Both the position numbers and the translations under genes were made by a program. Shown here piece after piece: positions 55,301 to 64,000 of a DNA stretch of 64,000 nucleotides. Under the pieces are notes generated by a model. It worked only from the letters and a program-made list of their open reading frames with translations. It had not been told where the DNA came from and made no database searches. Position 1 is the first letter of the stretch. Each line of letters begins with the position of its first letter. Source of the stretch: Gremmenia infestans (lineage: Eukaryota; Ascomycota; Leotiomycetes; Helotiales; Hamatocanthoscyphaceae); assembly GCA_032629725.1 (NCBI GenBank), contig JAFEVB010000026.1:558001-622000 (forward strand), in the 5' to 3' direction.

Positions 55301-56681
55301 TTATATTTGCCGTAATTCCTTCCCCTTCATCTCCGGCCTCTCAACCTCAAGCTCATCCCTCAGGACCGCAAACAAAATATCCGCAACCAACAGACTGAGT
55401 CCTAGACTCCAAACTAGGGTAATCGCGTAAAAGAAATTGGCATTCCCACTCCCGGCATATATCCACAAATAGTAAAACGCAGGTCCAAGTAAAGTTGCAT
55501 ACAAGATCGTGCTCGACGCCAAGAAACTATACCGCATAAGCGGGAAAACATGTCTGTACAGTGGGAGCAAGGCAAGGAAGAGCGACGTGTCGGAGATAGA
55601 GGGGTAGGGTTTGAAGATAGCGAAGATACCAAGTAGGACGGTTAGTACGATGAGTGGTTGCCGCCGTACTCGAATCGTGAGGCCGAAGACGTAGGACGAG
55701 AGGTGGATCCAGAAGACACCTAGGAAGAACGAGCGGAAGGAATCGAACATCTCAATAAAGAAATACCACCACAATCCCACATTCGGCGTCAGATCCGGAA
55801 GCAGCAACTGGACCCCATATGTACTTTCCAAGAACTCCCACGAGCCGGTAATCAGGGATGACATGTAGAGTAAAAAAGGTATGAATCCACCGACGGCTAG
55901 AAGGTTCTGGAGAACGGAGGTGTAGATGGATGTGGATTGGGAGCTTTTGGGCCGCCGGTCATAGCAGAGGAGAGCGAGCGGTGGGAAGAGAAGGATAGGG
56001 TACATGGAGAGGTAGGAGGCGATGGAGAGGGCGAACATGGAGGCGTAGGAGGATCCAATTACGGCTTTGGAGATGGCAAGGATTATGGCGCAGGTGGTGA
56101 AGACGCTGGTTGGGCGGCCGACGCAGGTTGCTATTGTGAAGGGATTGAACAGGAAACTATATGGTTTCAGTGAGTTGAGTGAGTGAAATGGACTAGGAAG
56201 TTGGGTATGGTTTACGCTGCTGCGATTGCATAGCTACTCCATTTTTTGTCCTTTCGGGGTGAAGTGTATAGTTTTGAAGATCCGGCCTCTCCCGATTCGG
56301 CAATCTTCATCAAGGCATTCGCGCTCAAGAGATCGACTAGTATGTAGAGGAGGTATGTGAAGGCGGGGTATGCTGCTGAGCTCGGTAGGAGAGAGAATAG
56401 GGGGAGGAGTATTGGAGCTTGGTGGTACACCCCGCCATCGTATGGGGAGACATTGTGGTTATAGAGAAAAAGACCCTCCTGTACTACTGCAAGTTAGCAT
56501 GGCACAAGAGGCAGTGTTTAAAGTACACCACAAACTTACATCTCTTGAAGCTGGTTACCGGCGTCGATACCTCAACGCGCGCAGTGAGCAGATCCGGGAG
56601 TCCTGGAAAGGCTGTGAAAAGGAGAACACGAACAGCGGCGGCTGCACCAAAAATGGTGGCTTTCCTTCTGTCAATACTCAT
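55301..56681 (-). CDS. GPI transamidase subunit PIG-U (Cdc91/Gab1 homologue)
   Basis: Three exons (56681-56540, 56486-56216, 56156-55301; introns of 53 and 59 nt in phases 1 and 2) encode 422 residues, close to the roughly 400-435 of the family. Exon 1 carries the first membrane helix and the Thr-Pro-Val-Thr-Ser-Phe-Lys-Arg segment. Exon 2 has the diagnostic Glu-Gly-Leu-Phe-Leu-Tyr then Ser-Pro-Tyr-Asp-Gly-Gly-Val-Tyr-His-Gln-Ala-Pro motif. Eight or more further membrane segments follow. PIG-U is an ER membrane subunit of the complex that attaches GPI anchors to proteins. The gene shares a 312-bp divergent promoter with the Pescadillo gene. Confidence 0.93.
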
Positions 56682-56993
56682 TATGATAATAGGTAGGTAT
56701 TTGAGCAAAAGAATGTAGCTCAATTCCTCTCAAAAGACGCAACCAATCCAATAATGGCTCTCACACTTCGCGGTCTCGCGATTCTGTCCTTTCCATTAGT
56801 CAGCATCAGCATAAGCATCAGCAGCTGCACTGGCATTAGCAGCAAGCGCGGGCGGTGAGAAGATTGGCCAATCAGCGGCATTTCGCACCGCAGCCCCAAG
56901 CTTAACCAAAACTTTTTTCTCAAAAAAGATTCAGCAACCCCACGTTTTCCACAAACCTCTTCAAAAACGACACTCGTACCCAAAACCGCAACA
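56682..56993. promoter_or_regulatory. Divergent promoter between PIG-U and Pescadillo genes
   Basis: A compact 312-bp interval with starts on both sides. It includes a hexamer tandem rich in ATCAGC (about 56800-56825), possibly a minor repeat. Confidence 0.45.
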
Positions 56994-59039
56994 ATGGGTA
57001 GAATCAAGAAGAAAGGAACGGCTGGCCAAGCCAAGAACTTCATCACCAGAACTCAAGCTGTGCGAAAATTACAAATCAGTCTCCCCGATTTCCGCAAACT
57101 CTGCATTTGGAAAGGAATATACCCGCGAGAACCTCGTAGCAAGAAAAAGGCCTCAAAATCGTCCAGCGCCTCCACGACCTTCTATTACACCAAGGATATC
57201 CAATACCTGTTGCATGAACCCCTACTGCAGAAGTTCAGAGAGCAGAAGGCGCTTGAGAAGAAGATCTCCAAAGCTCTTGGACGAGGAGATGCGCATGATG
57301 CCTCGAGATTGGAGCGCAATGCTTCGAGACCAGAGAAGACGGGCCGCACAAAGTATACACTGGATCATGTAATCCGAGAGCGATACCCTACATTCATCGA
57401 CGCTCTGCGAGATTTGGACGATTGTTTATCGATGCTGTTCCTATTCGCAAATCTGCCTTCCACCGATACCGTACCCGCAAAGATGATTGCGCGGTGTGAG
57501 CGGTTGTGCTTGGAATTCGAGCACTATTTGATCGTGTCAAACAGTTTGAGGAAGAGTTTCTTGTCGATTAAGGGGATTTATTATCAAGCTACAATTCAGG
57601 GACAGGATGTTCTTTGGTTGGTGCCGTACAGGTTCAATCAGAGGGTTACAGGGGATGTGGATTTTAGGATCATGGGCACGTTCGTGGAATTCTACCAGAC
57701 GCTTTTGGGTTTTGTGAATTTCAGACTTTACACATCTGTTGGATTGGTATACCCACCCAAATTCGACAAGAACAGAGATGATCAGGGAGCAGAACTCGGG
57801 GCGTTTTCGTTGGAAGGAAATGGTGTTGGTGCGATTGAGCAACCAAAGCCAATTACCAATGGCGAGAACTCAAAGCCAGATCCAAAGCTCCAGGCTGAAA
57901 TTGACAAGCTCATGGCGCAACTGAATCAGCCAGAGAAAGAAGCCGAACAGGAACCACCAACGAGTCAAATTTTAGTGGATGGTGACGAAGAAGAGCAACC
58001 CACGGATACCATTGATAAGTTCGAGCCTGCTGCGCCAGGTGGAGACATCTTACTTCAACCCTCATACTCTGCTACCGACCCTTCAACTCTATTCTCCAAC
58101 TTCACATTCTTCCTCTCTCGAGAAACCCCCCGACAACCTCTCGAATTCATTCTCAAGGCATTCGGCTGCAAGCGGATAGGCTGGGATGCAGTTCTTGGCG
58201 ATGGAGCATACACACACAACGAGCTTGACCCCTCAATAACCCACCAAGTCGTCGATCGACCTCCGATCCAAGTCGACCCCGAAGCTGTAGAACAGGTCGA
58301 AGACAACCAGACCGCACAGAAACTATCCCCAGGGTCCCGAGTTCCAGGACGAATCTATATCCAACCCCAATGGATCTGGGACAGCGTCAATGACGAAGAG
58401 CTCAAGAGACCTGATCTTTACGGCCCCGGCGCACAATTGCCTCCGCATCTTAGTCCTTTCGTGAAGAAAGTGCGCGGTCAATACGATCCCAGCGCTCCTC
58501 TCAACGAACAAGAACGTGAGGACGAGGAGCTGGAGGCTGACAGCGATATGGAGGAGGATATCTCCGGTGAAGACGATATGGCTGTACAGGAACCCAAACT
58601 CCTTACAGCGATGGAAGTCGATGCCACCGCTGAAGGAATGGATATCGCCGGGTCCGAGGACGACGAATCCGAAGACGCTGATGTTGTCGATAATGAGGAC
58701 GATGACTTTGGCGGATTTTCAGACGCTGAAGACGAGGATGAGGACGAGGCTGCCGATTCAGCTCTGCAACGCCAGCGCGAGCTAGAGGCTGAACTAACGG
58801 GTGTGGCTTTGGAGGAGAAGATAACAAATCCAAAGGCTGATGCTAAGAAGAAAGCCGCAAAGAGGGCAAAGGAAGAGGATGAGGAGCTGGAGAGAGCCAA
58901 GATGATGATGAGTCGTAAGAAGCGGAAGATCCTCGAAAAGATGGTATATAGCAATAAGAAGAAGGATGGCGAGGCTGAGGCGCTTCGGGCAAAGAGGAGA
59001 AAGATTGAAAAATCCGGGAAGGGTGCTCCAAGGGCGTGA
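56994..59039 (+). CDS. nop7: Pescadillo homologue, ribosome biogenesis factor Nop7
   Basis: One frame of 681 residues from ATG 56994. The N-terminus is the highly conserved Pescadillo region: a Gly-x-Ala-x-Asn-Phe-Ile-Thr-Arg element, the Leu-Cys-Ile-Trp-Lys-Gly-Ile-Tyr-Pro-Arg-Glu-Pro block near residue 40, and the Phe-x2-Ala-Leu-Arg-Asp-Leu-Asp-Asp segment near residue 137. A BRCT domain spans roughly residues 355-480, ending near the Gln-Trp-Ile-Trp-Asp-Ser motif. A long acidic stretch (about 500-590) and a Lys/Arg-rich coiled-coil tail follow. With Erb1 and Ytm1 it forms the PeBoW complex for 27S pre-rRNA processing and 60S assembly in the nucleolus. Confidence 0.97.
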   Translation: MGRIKKKGTAGQAKNFITRTQAVRKLQISLPDFRKLCIWKGIYPREPRSKKKASKSSSASTTFYYTKDIQYLLHEPLLQKFREQKALEKKISKALGRGDAHDASRLERNASRPEKTGRTKYTLDHVIRERYPTFIDALRDLDDCLSMLFLFANLPSTDTVPAKMIARCERLCLEFEHYLIVSNSLRKSFLSIKGIYYQATIQGQDVLWLVPYRFNQRVTGDVDFRIMGTFVEFYQTLLGFVNFRLYTSVGLVYPPKFDKNRDDQGAELGAFSLEGNGVGAIEQPKPITNGENSKPDPKLQAEIDKLMAQLNQPEKEAEQEPPTSQILVDGDEEEQPTDTIDKFEPAAPGGDILLQPSYSATDPSTLFSNFTFFLSRETPRQPLEFILKAFGCKRIGWDAVLGDGAYTHNELDPSITHQVVDRPPIQVDPEAVEQVEDNQTAQKLSPGSRVPGRIYIQPQWIWDSVNDEELKRPDLYGPGAQLPPHLSPFVKKVRGQYDPSAPLNEQEREDEELEADSDMEEDISGEDDMAVQEPKLLTAMEVDATAEGMDIAGSEDDESEDADVVDNEDDDFGGFSDAEDEDEDEAADSALQRQRELEAELTGVALEEKITNPKADAKKKAAKRAKEEDEELERAKMMMSRKKRKILEKMVYSNKKKDGEAEALRAKRRKIEKSGKGAPRA

Positions 59040-59505
59040 ATGTAGAGGGATTTGCAAAAAGTATGGCGTGGGCGTTTTGGTGAAAATTGTCAGATGGAGT
59101 TACGTGCTTGACAGCCATGTGTTATAGATTTATACAGCGTCAATAAAGGCTGTCAATCAATCCTTGATTATGCCATTCAGGCCTACTTATCGCCGCCTCT
59201 ATAATAATTGAAACTTTGGGTGACATGAACGAGATAACATATTATTGTATTAGGATAGAAGTGTTGTTGTTCGTCCCTTTCCAGCATTATCCACTAGCGA
59301 CACTTCCCCGGATTTTAATTTGGCCGCGTCATACCACTTCGACAAATCTAGGAGACAACAAAGCTCGCATGCATGTGAACGACTATAACCGCGCAATTAG
59401 TCCTGCTTTACTGTAACAGATTCCGAGACCGTACAATGCGACTCGTCCTCAAGCAATGACTTAATACCACGTTTATCTAGAGGTCTGCGGCTGCGAGACC
59501 TCGCG
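59040..59505. other. Spacer between Pescadillo and the next gene
   Basis: 466 bp with no coding frame of note; it should hold the Pescadillo terminator and the promoter of the downstream gene. Confidence 0.45.
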
Positions 59506-62500
59506 ATGACAATGACAGACCGCCGCACCATTCCCAGCTCAAGAAAGAGATACAGCCTCGACAGCACAGAGACAGGCGAATCCAGCAGCGTTGCTAGTCA
59601 GAAGAACGGTCCCGCTGCAAATGCAACAGATCATGGAGGTGGCCAAGCAAGTAAGTATGGGGACTTGGATGTGCCGAAGGACAGTCACAGAAGTCACAGA
59701 ACGAGGCATAGCGGAGGCTTCCTCCTTGGAGACACAGCGAACCGGGATTCCTCAAAACGCGCTTCCACAATAGATTCGCGATGGGATAGAGATCACAAGG
59801 GCAAAGCAGCTCAAAAGCACAAGGAAAATGGGCGATCGAATGTTGGGGGAAGCCCACTAGCTACCAATGTCAAGACGGCCAGGGACAAGCAAGACTTTGG
59901 CGGGGATTCTACAGCAGACAAATCCTCTGAACAATCAGCGAGGGATACGCAAGACACAACGCAAGCTCCAGCTCTCGATGTAGATTCAGCGCAAATAGTA
60001 AACCTTGCCTTAAACCTCAGCGAGAGCCGCCGAAATGCCGCACGACGCAACACATCGACCCCTCTCCCAGCCTTCAGCGAAGGTTTTGCCGGCGGTAGCT
60101 TACGCCAACATCTCCAGCAACAGCGTCGCGTCTCGCGGAACGTGTCACCGAAGCCAGATCGCGGGGAACGGACAATGTCTGCTTCGCCCCGAGTAGCGAT
60201 ACAAAGCCCGCTGCAGGCTTCTTTTGACTCTGCGCAAGAAGGAGGATATCAGTATCATTTTTCGGAGAGTACATTGGCTAGGGCTGAAAAGGCGAAGAAT
60301 GCTATTGAGCTTATGGCGCAGTATCGGCAGCTGTTGCAGTATGTGCCTCCATTGAAACCGCAAGCGGGAGGGACGAGCGATGCGGGTACGGCGCCTGGAT
60401 CACCAACTTCATCTGGTCCTGTTTCACGGACTGTTTCTCAGAGTACGAATTTGCCGCCACCCAGGTCTTTGGGAAGGGAGTACAATCCTTTGCAGTATAT
60501 TAGAAATCGAAAAGTCAGGTCGAGAAATGCGAAGGCTATTGATGGGGAAGCTCAGGGATTTGGGGATCTAGCGAAGGTTTCTAGTTGGGTAGATCAGGTG
60601 CGTAGGGAGTCTTCTTCTGAGGAGTCTCAAGTTGCGGATTGTCTGTTCATGCCTTCGTTCTCAAAAGCAGCGGATACTGGAGCCACACTGCATACTTCAC
60701 CACAGAGCAATGCTGGCAAGGGTCAAGCTACAGCCCCAAAGGTCAAACGTCCAAGGATTGATTGGGTCACGAATCCAGCGGATATGATTGCAGATATCTT
60801 CTGGCTGGAACAAGATGATAATAAGAAGATTATTGAGGATCGTCATGGGTGGAGGGTCTTCCCCAAGAGTGCGGAGCTTAGAAGGCCATGGTCTCGGCGG
60901 AGTGAAGAGCCGGAGCTTCAGCCATCTCCAGGGCATACTGTGAGAAAAGAAGCATCTACCATGGATCTTCGGATTGACACCCAACTACCGAAGTTCAGAT
61001 CTATCAAAGAGGATCCTGACAAGTACTCGGATAGTACTACTTCGAGAGCGAAGCAAAGATTACGGGATGTTCGTGATGCCACACGCATACATCATGGGCA
61101 CAATGGTTCAATTCATGACCGACGTCAATTCATCCATTCTCTCAGCAGGTCTGATTCGGAGTCTTCAGATAGCGACGGACCTCGCCGGCTGAGAAGAAAG
61201 CGAAGCGGAACAGAGGAAAGTGGAGATCGTCGCACAGATATTCTAGCAAAGCAGATGGAAGAAATGCTTGCCAAGGAAGCAGGAGACAACGAGTGGAACC
61301 GACCTGAACGCATTAACTCGCGGGAAACTGATGAATCTCGTGCTTCACAGAAATCATCTGTTCACAAAAACAGCGCTGAAAAACAGAAGTCCTGGTCACC
61401 TTCGCACAGCAGATCTGGGTCTGTTGTAAACAACCTAGGTAAGTTAAATAGAGACTCGCTAAGGAATGGAACTTCGTCGGGCCGAGCAAGTCTGGAGGTG
61501 CCCGGTCACCGCTCTAGGCCCTCAATGGATGATCTCGACTCGACTGCGCCCAATTCTCCAGAGTCGAGGGCTACTAAGCTAGCAAATTCGTTCATCCCTA
61601 GTATTGGTATGGACTTATCGTCTTCCTGGGGCCGAAACCTCTCTCCTGCGAGGACGCCATTGTCTAAAGTCAAGTCAAAAATCAGACCAGCATTTCGTGA
61701 CCACAGTCGAAATCGAAGCCACAGTCGTGTGAGGATCGAGCAAACGCCCGACTCTGAGCTTCCGACGCCTGCCAAGGAACATACTCCTGATAGTCCTAGT
61801 AGTGCAGATAAACGCAGGCAATCTACAAGCCCAGTAAAGAAGACCGCATCAGAGAGGACGGACGAGAGTCATAAAGCGACCAAGAAAGGAAGTGTCCGAA
61901 GAGGCAAGACTGAAGAATCTGGCATTCGAGGACTATTTAAAAACACTCGCAATCCTGTCACGAGGGTCAGTGATATGTTCTGGAAGACTAAGGAGAGTCC
62001 GGCTGGGTACGGAGGATCATCTGGGTTCTCCACCGATGATTCCGATGTCGAAGATATAAAGCCAGCAAAGACCAAAGCAGAGAAACCTTCCCAGAGCGAT
62101 TCGGCTGCAATAGAGGATGACAGTGATTCACTACTCGTGGAACAAGAAAAGCCATCATATCTCAATGATATGCCGACTTTCACATCACCTTTTGAGCGTC
62201 GTGGACGACCGATTCGAACGCGGTCTGATAATGCCGAGCACAAAGCCAGAGAAGAGCGCAGGGAAGCCTCTCGCGCCCAGCTCCTCTCGCCTCCGCCCCG
62301 AATAGACGTCCAAAACGCCTCACCCAGCTCTTCCCCAGACACGGGCCACTGCAACCGCTTCACCCGCGATTCGTCCGTCTCGGACGTTGGCTCCCGTCGC
62401 GAAAGCTTCGCACCCGGCGTCGAAGGCGCTGACGCCCGTCTCAACGCCATCCTCGGGCTCCCCGGAAAGCGCCGGAACGCTCTACCAATCACCGGTTTAT

Positions 62501-63192
62501 CGAACCTAGAAACAACACACGACAGAACTAGGGAGCGTCAATGGAGTATATCTGACCAAAGCGTCTCTCTTCATCGCGGTCCCATGACGAAACACGAGAT
62601 TGCTCGTATTAGAGCTCTGCTCCTCAGTCCCGGTATTAAAGCGAAGGAAATAAATCGGCGCGCTCACGAACTCAAAAATTTGCAGACGACTGATGAGGTA
62701 GTTTATACAGGTATCGCGGCATTAGCTACTGATGACATTGCGCCGGTGCCAAAAAGCCAGCAACATATACTCGCTGCGCGCATATTAAGCAACGATATCC
62801 AGCGCTCCTCCGGTCTATTGCAATCCTCCGCCGATGCATTCATCACTACGTCCATCTCGCCCCTCGTATCAAACATCGATTCCCTCCAATCCAAACTGTC
62901 AGACACCCTCACGCCCATGACGCGCAGAGCTGGAGATGAAGCGGATGAAGTCAGTAAGGACCTTGTGACCAGTCAGACGTTGCATATTACGCGGGTCACG
63001 GACAAGATTGACAAGATGATGAGAAGGAGACGACGCCGCTTTAGGTGGGCGAGACGCGGGGGCTGGGTGATTGTTGAGTGGGCGCTGGTAGGCGTTATGT
63101 GGTACGTGTGGTTTATGGTTGTACTTGCACGGGTGGTGATGGGGGTTGGAAGGGGTGTGGTGGGGATTTTCAGGTGGTTGTTTTGGTTGTGA
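59506..63192 (+). CDS. Large disordered protein with a C-terminal membrane anchor, function unknown
   Basis: One intron-free frame of 1228 residues from ATG 59506. Most of it is Ser/Arg/Lys/Glu-rich and predicted disordered. Islands of ordered sequence lie near residues 255-285 (Ala-Lys-Asn-Ala-Ile-Glu-Leu-Met-Ala-Gln-Tyr), 420-465 (a Trp-Val-Thr-Asn-Pro-Ala-Asp-Met-Ile-Ala-Asp-Ile-Phe-Trp core) and 1020-1160 (helical, mostly Leu/Ile heptads). Arg/Lys-rich residues 1170-1185 precede a hydrophobic stretch to the end (about 1186-1228) made of Trp, Val, Gly and Phe. The topology is that of a tail-anchored protein with a long cytosolic part. The presence of aromatic-acid islands suggests conserved docking motifs. 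I do not recognise the family. Confidence 0.88.
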   Translation: MTMTDRRTIPSSRKRYSLDSTETGESSSVASQKNGPAANATDHGGGQASKYGDLDVPKDSHRSHRTRHSGGFLLGDTANRDSSKRASTIDSRWDRDHKGKAAQKHKENGRSNVGGSPLATNVKTARDKQDFGGDSTADKSSEQSARDTQDTTQAPALDVDSAQIVNLALNLSESRRNAARRNTSTPLPAFSEGFAGGSLRQHLQQQRRVSRNVSPKPDRGERTMSASPRVAIQSPLQASFDSAQEGGYQYHFSESTLARAEKAKNAIELMAQYRQLLQYVPPLKPQAGGTSDAGTAPGSPTSSGPVSRTVSQSTNLPPPRSLGREYNPLQYIRNRKVRSRNAKAIDGEAQGFGDLAKVSSWVDQVRRESSSEESQVADCLFMPSFSKAADTGATLHTSPQSNAGKGQATAPKVKRPRIDWVTNPADMIADIFWLEQDDNKKIIEDRHGWRVFPKSAELRRPWSRRSEEPELQPSPGHTVRKEASTMDLRIDTQLPKFRSIKEDPDKYSDSTTSRAKQRLRDVRDATRIHHGHNGSIHDRRQFIHSLSRSDSESSDSDGPRRLRRKRSGTEESGDRRTDILAKQMEEMLAKEAGDNEWNRPERINSRETDESRASQKSSVHKNSAEKQKSWSPSHSRSGSVVNNLGKLNRDSLRNGTSSGRASLEVPGHRSRPSMDDLDSTAPNSPESRATKLANSFIPSIGMDLSSSWGRNLSPARTPLSKVKSKIRPAFRDHSRNRSHSRVRIEQTPDSELPTPAKEHTPDSPSSADKRRQSTSPVKKTASERTDESHKATKKGSVRRGKTEESGIRGLFKNTRNPVTRVSDMFWKTKESPAGYGGSSGFSTDDSDVEDIKPAKTKAEKPSQSDSAAIEDDSDSLLVEQEKPSYLNDMPTFTSPFERRGRPIRTRSDNAEHKAREERREASRAQLLSPPPRIDVQNASPSSSPDTGHCNRFTRDSSVSDVGSRRESFAPGVEGADARLNAILGLPGKRRNALPITGLSNLETTHDRTRERQWSISDQSVSLHRGPMTKHEIARIRALLLSPGIKAKEINRRAHELKNLQTTDEVVYTGIAALATDDIAPVPKSQQHILAARILSNDIQRSSGLLQSSADAFITTSISPLVSNIDSLQSKLSDTLTPMTRRAGDEADEVSKDLVTSQTLHITRVTDKIDKMMRRRRRRFRWARRGGWVIVEWALVGVMWYVWFMVVLARVVMGVGRGVVGIFRWLFWL

Positions 63193-63610
63193 TTGATTGG
63201 ATTGGAAGGGGGGAAGGGGCGAAGGCTTGTTTGGATTTGTTGTTATGAAGACGATACCCACTATTACTATTAATCATATTCTTCTTGAGTTTGGAACGCG
63301 GAGTTTGGCTGCTTGTTTGAAACGGGCTTAGTTGATTTGAACATCTTTAGTTGCTAAGTTGCTTACATTGGATCAGTTGCTTTGCAAACGAAAAACAGTA
63401 CAGCAGTAGGAGTTAACAGTTGCAGATAAATTTAGAGTCACGTGATTTAGCTCCCCTTTCCCATCGTCGCTTCCGAATGGGTTCGCCAACCTGCTCAGAC
63501 TCATTAGATATGCACTCTCGTGGTGTTTGTTTCCGATCCTCATCACAAACATTGCTCCCACTCTCGTTATCCCACACTATCATTTATAATATCCCGACTA
63601 CATCGACAAC
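63193..63610. other. Spacer, probable promoter of the right-edge gene
   Basis: 418 bp. A TCACGTGA-like palindrome (GTCACGTGAT at about 63437-63446) contains a CACGTG E-box, a possible bHLH factor site for the gene that starts at 63611. Confidence 0.4.
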
Positions 63611-64000
63611 ATGCATGAGCAACTCGAATATCATTTTGTCAGTCCTGGCTCCCCTCCTCCACCGGATGCCTGTAGTCTCGACTTTCCCACGGCTTGTGAC
63701 ACACCGAACTCTGAAGATCTGGCCGTCAGGCCTAATTCTCCTCCACCAGATCCCAGCAATCTCCAATGGGCCTCGGATTCTGACACATCCTCAGATGGTA
63801 CTCCCGGCCGTGCCAGGTTATCGGGGTTGCCACCACTAGGTACTAAGTACAGGCGTGTCTCCTTTGGCGAGCAACTTCTCATCACACAATCGAGGTTACA
63901 TCTTCGCATCAGCGTGGAGCATGAGAAGGGAATTGGGCAGTTTCTGGCTGCCTTGCAGAAGGCGGTACCTGGCGTCTTGGAACTGTTTATCATCTGCTAC
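63611..64000 (+). CDS. N-terminal part of a gene cut by the right edge
   Basis: ATG 63611 opens a frame that stays open to the last base (130 codons). Residues 10-75 are rich in Pro, Ser and Asp with repeated Ser-Pro-Pro-Pro elements. From about residue 80 the sequence becomes ordered and basic, with a helix-like Phe-Leu-Ala-Ala-Leu-Gln-Lys-Ala-Val-Pro stretch near the edge. The rest lies outside the window, so no product can be named. A stop-free frame of this length with steady composition supports a real gene. Confidence 0.65.
   Translation, partial: MHEQLEYHFVSPGSPPPPDACSLDFPTACDTPNSEDLAVRPNSPPPDPSNLQWASDSDTSSDGTPGRARLSGLPPLGTKYRRVSFGEQLLITQSRLHLRISVEHEKGIGQFLAALQKAVPGVLELFIICY

Noticed and set aside
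58478..58954. Ser-rich minus-strand frame within the Pescadillo gene
   Set aside because: The acidic repeat codons of Pescadillo read as serine runs on the opposite strand.
1..64000. CRISPR arrays, bacterial operons, rRNA genes, intact transposons
   Set aside because: The window is fungal nuclear DNA. I saw no regularly spaced direct-repeat array, no rRNA-like sequence, and no transposase, reverse transcriptase or long terminal repeats.

Overview
This is a nuclear segment of a filamentous ascomycete (Pezizomycotina). The evidence is short introns (45-86 nt) with GTAAGT-like donors and CTAAC-like branch points, a Zn(II)2Cys6 regulator, an NRPS-like carboxylate reductase, a DUF6604 family relic, an intron-bearing tRNA-Tyr, and fungal forms of Rrn9, PIG-U and Pescadillo. 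Leotiomycetes is my guess for the class, but nothing here proves it.

Layout. The left part (1-9.8 kb) holds the 3'-truncated reading frame of a large coiled-coil protein of unknown role, a divergent gene with a retropepsin-type Asp-Ser-Gly-Ala motif, and a G1-type cyclin. From 9.8 to 22 kb there is a gene-poor stretch with simple repeats, a set of paired 10-bp direct repeats and an unusual tRNA-Tyr(GUA) gene. From 22 to 50 kb lies accessory DNA. It contains a DUF6604 pseudogene with seven in-frame stops, a small cysteine-rich secreted peptide gene broken by one TGA, a Rieske oxygenase, a GH49 dextranase/isopullulanase-like enzyme and a GFA-domain protein. It also holds a compact five-gene group at 36.5-49.1 kb: NRPS-like reductase, zinc alcohol dehydrogenase, TauD/TfdA dioxygenase, Zn2Cys6 regulator and NCS1 nucleobase-type permease. 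A relic of an ankyrin NLR-type protein closes the accessory part. From 50.9 kb to the right edge the window returns to core genes: Rrn9, an unknown gene, PIG-U, Pescadillo, a large disordered membrane-anchored protein and a gene cut by the right edge.

How the genes may work together. The regulator and the permease are divergent and share a 237-bp promoter with five HGATAR sites in 88 bp. This is what an AreA/NIT2 (nitrogen catabolite) controlled locus looks like. Uptake of a nitrogenous ring compound by the permease, 2-oxoglutarate-dependent oxidation by the dioxygenase, and acid/aldehyde/alcohol redox steps by the reductase and dehydrogenase would form a plausible pathway. The pathway is inferred; the substrate is unknown.

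Several genes look broken until introns are placed (reductase, regulator, permease). I resolved exon coordinates base by base and checked that phases close.
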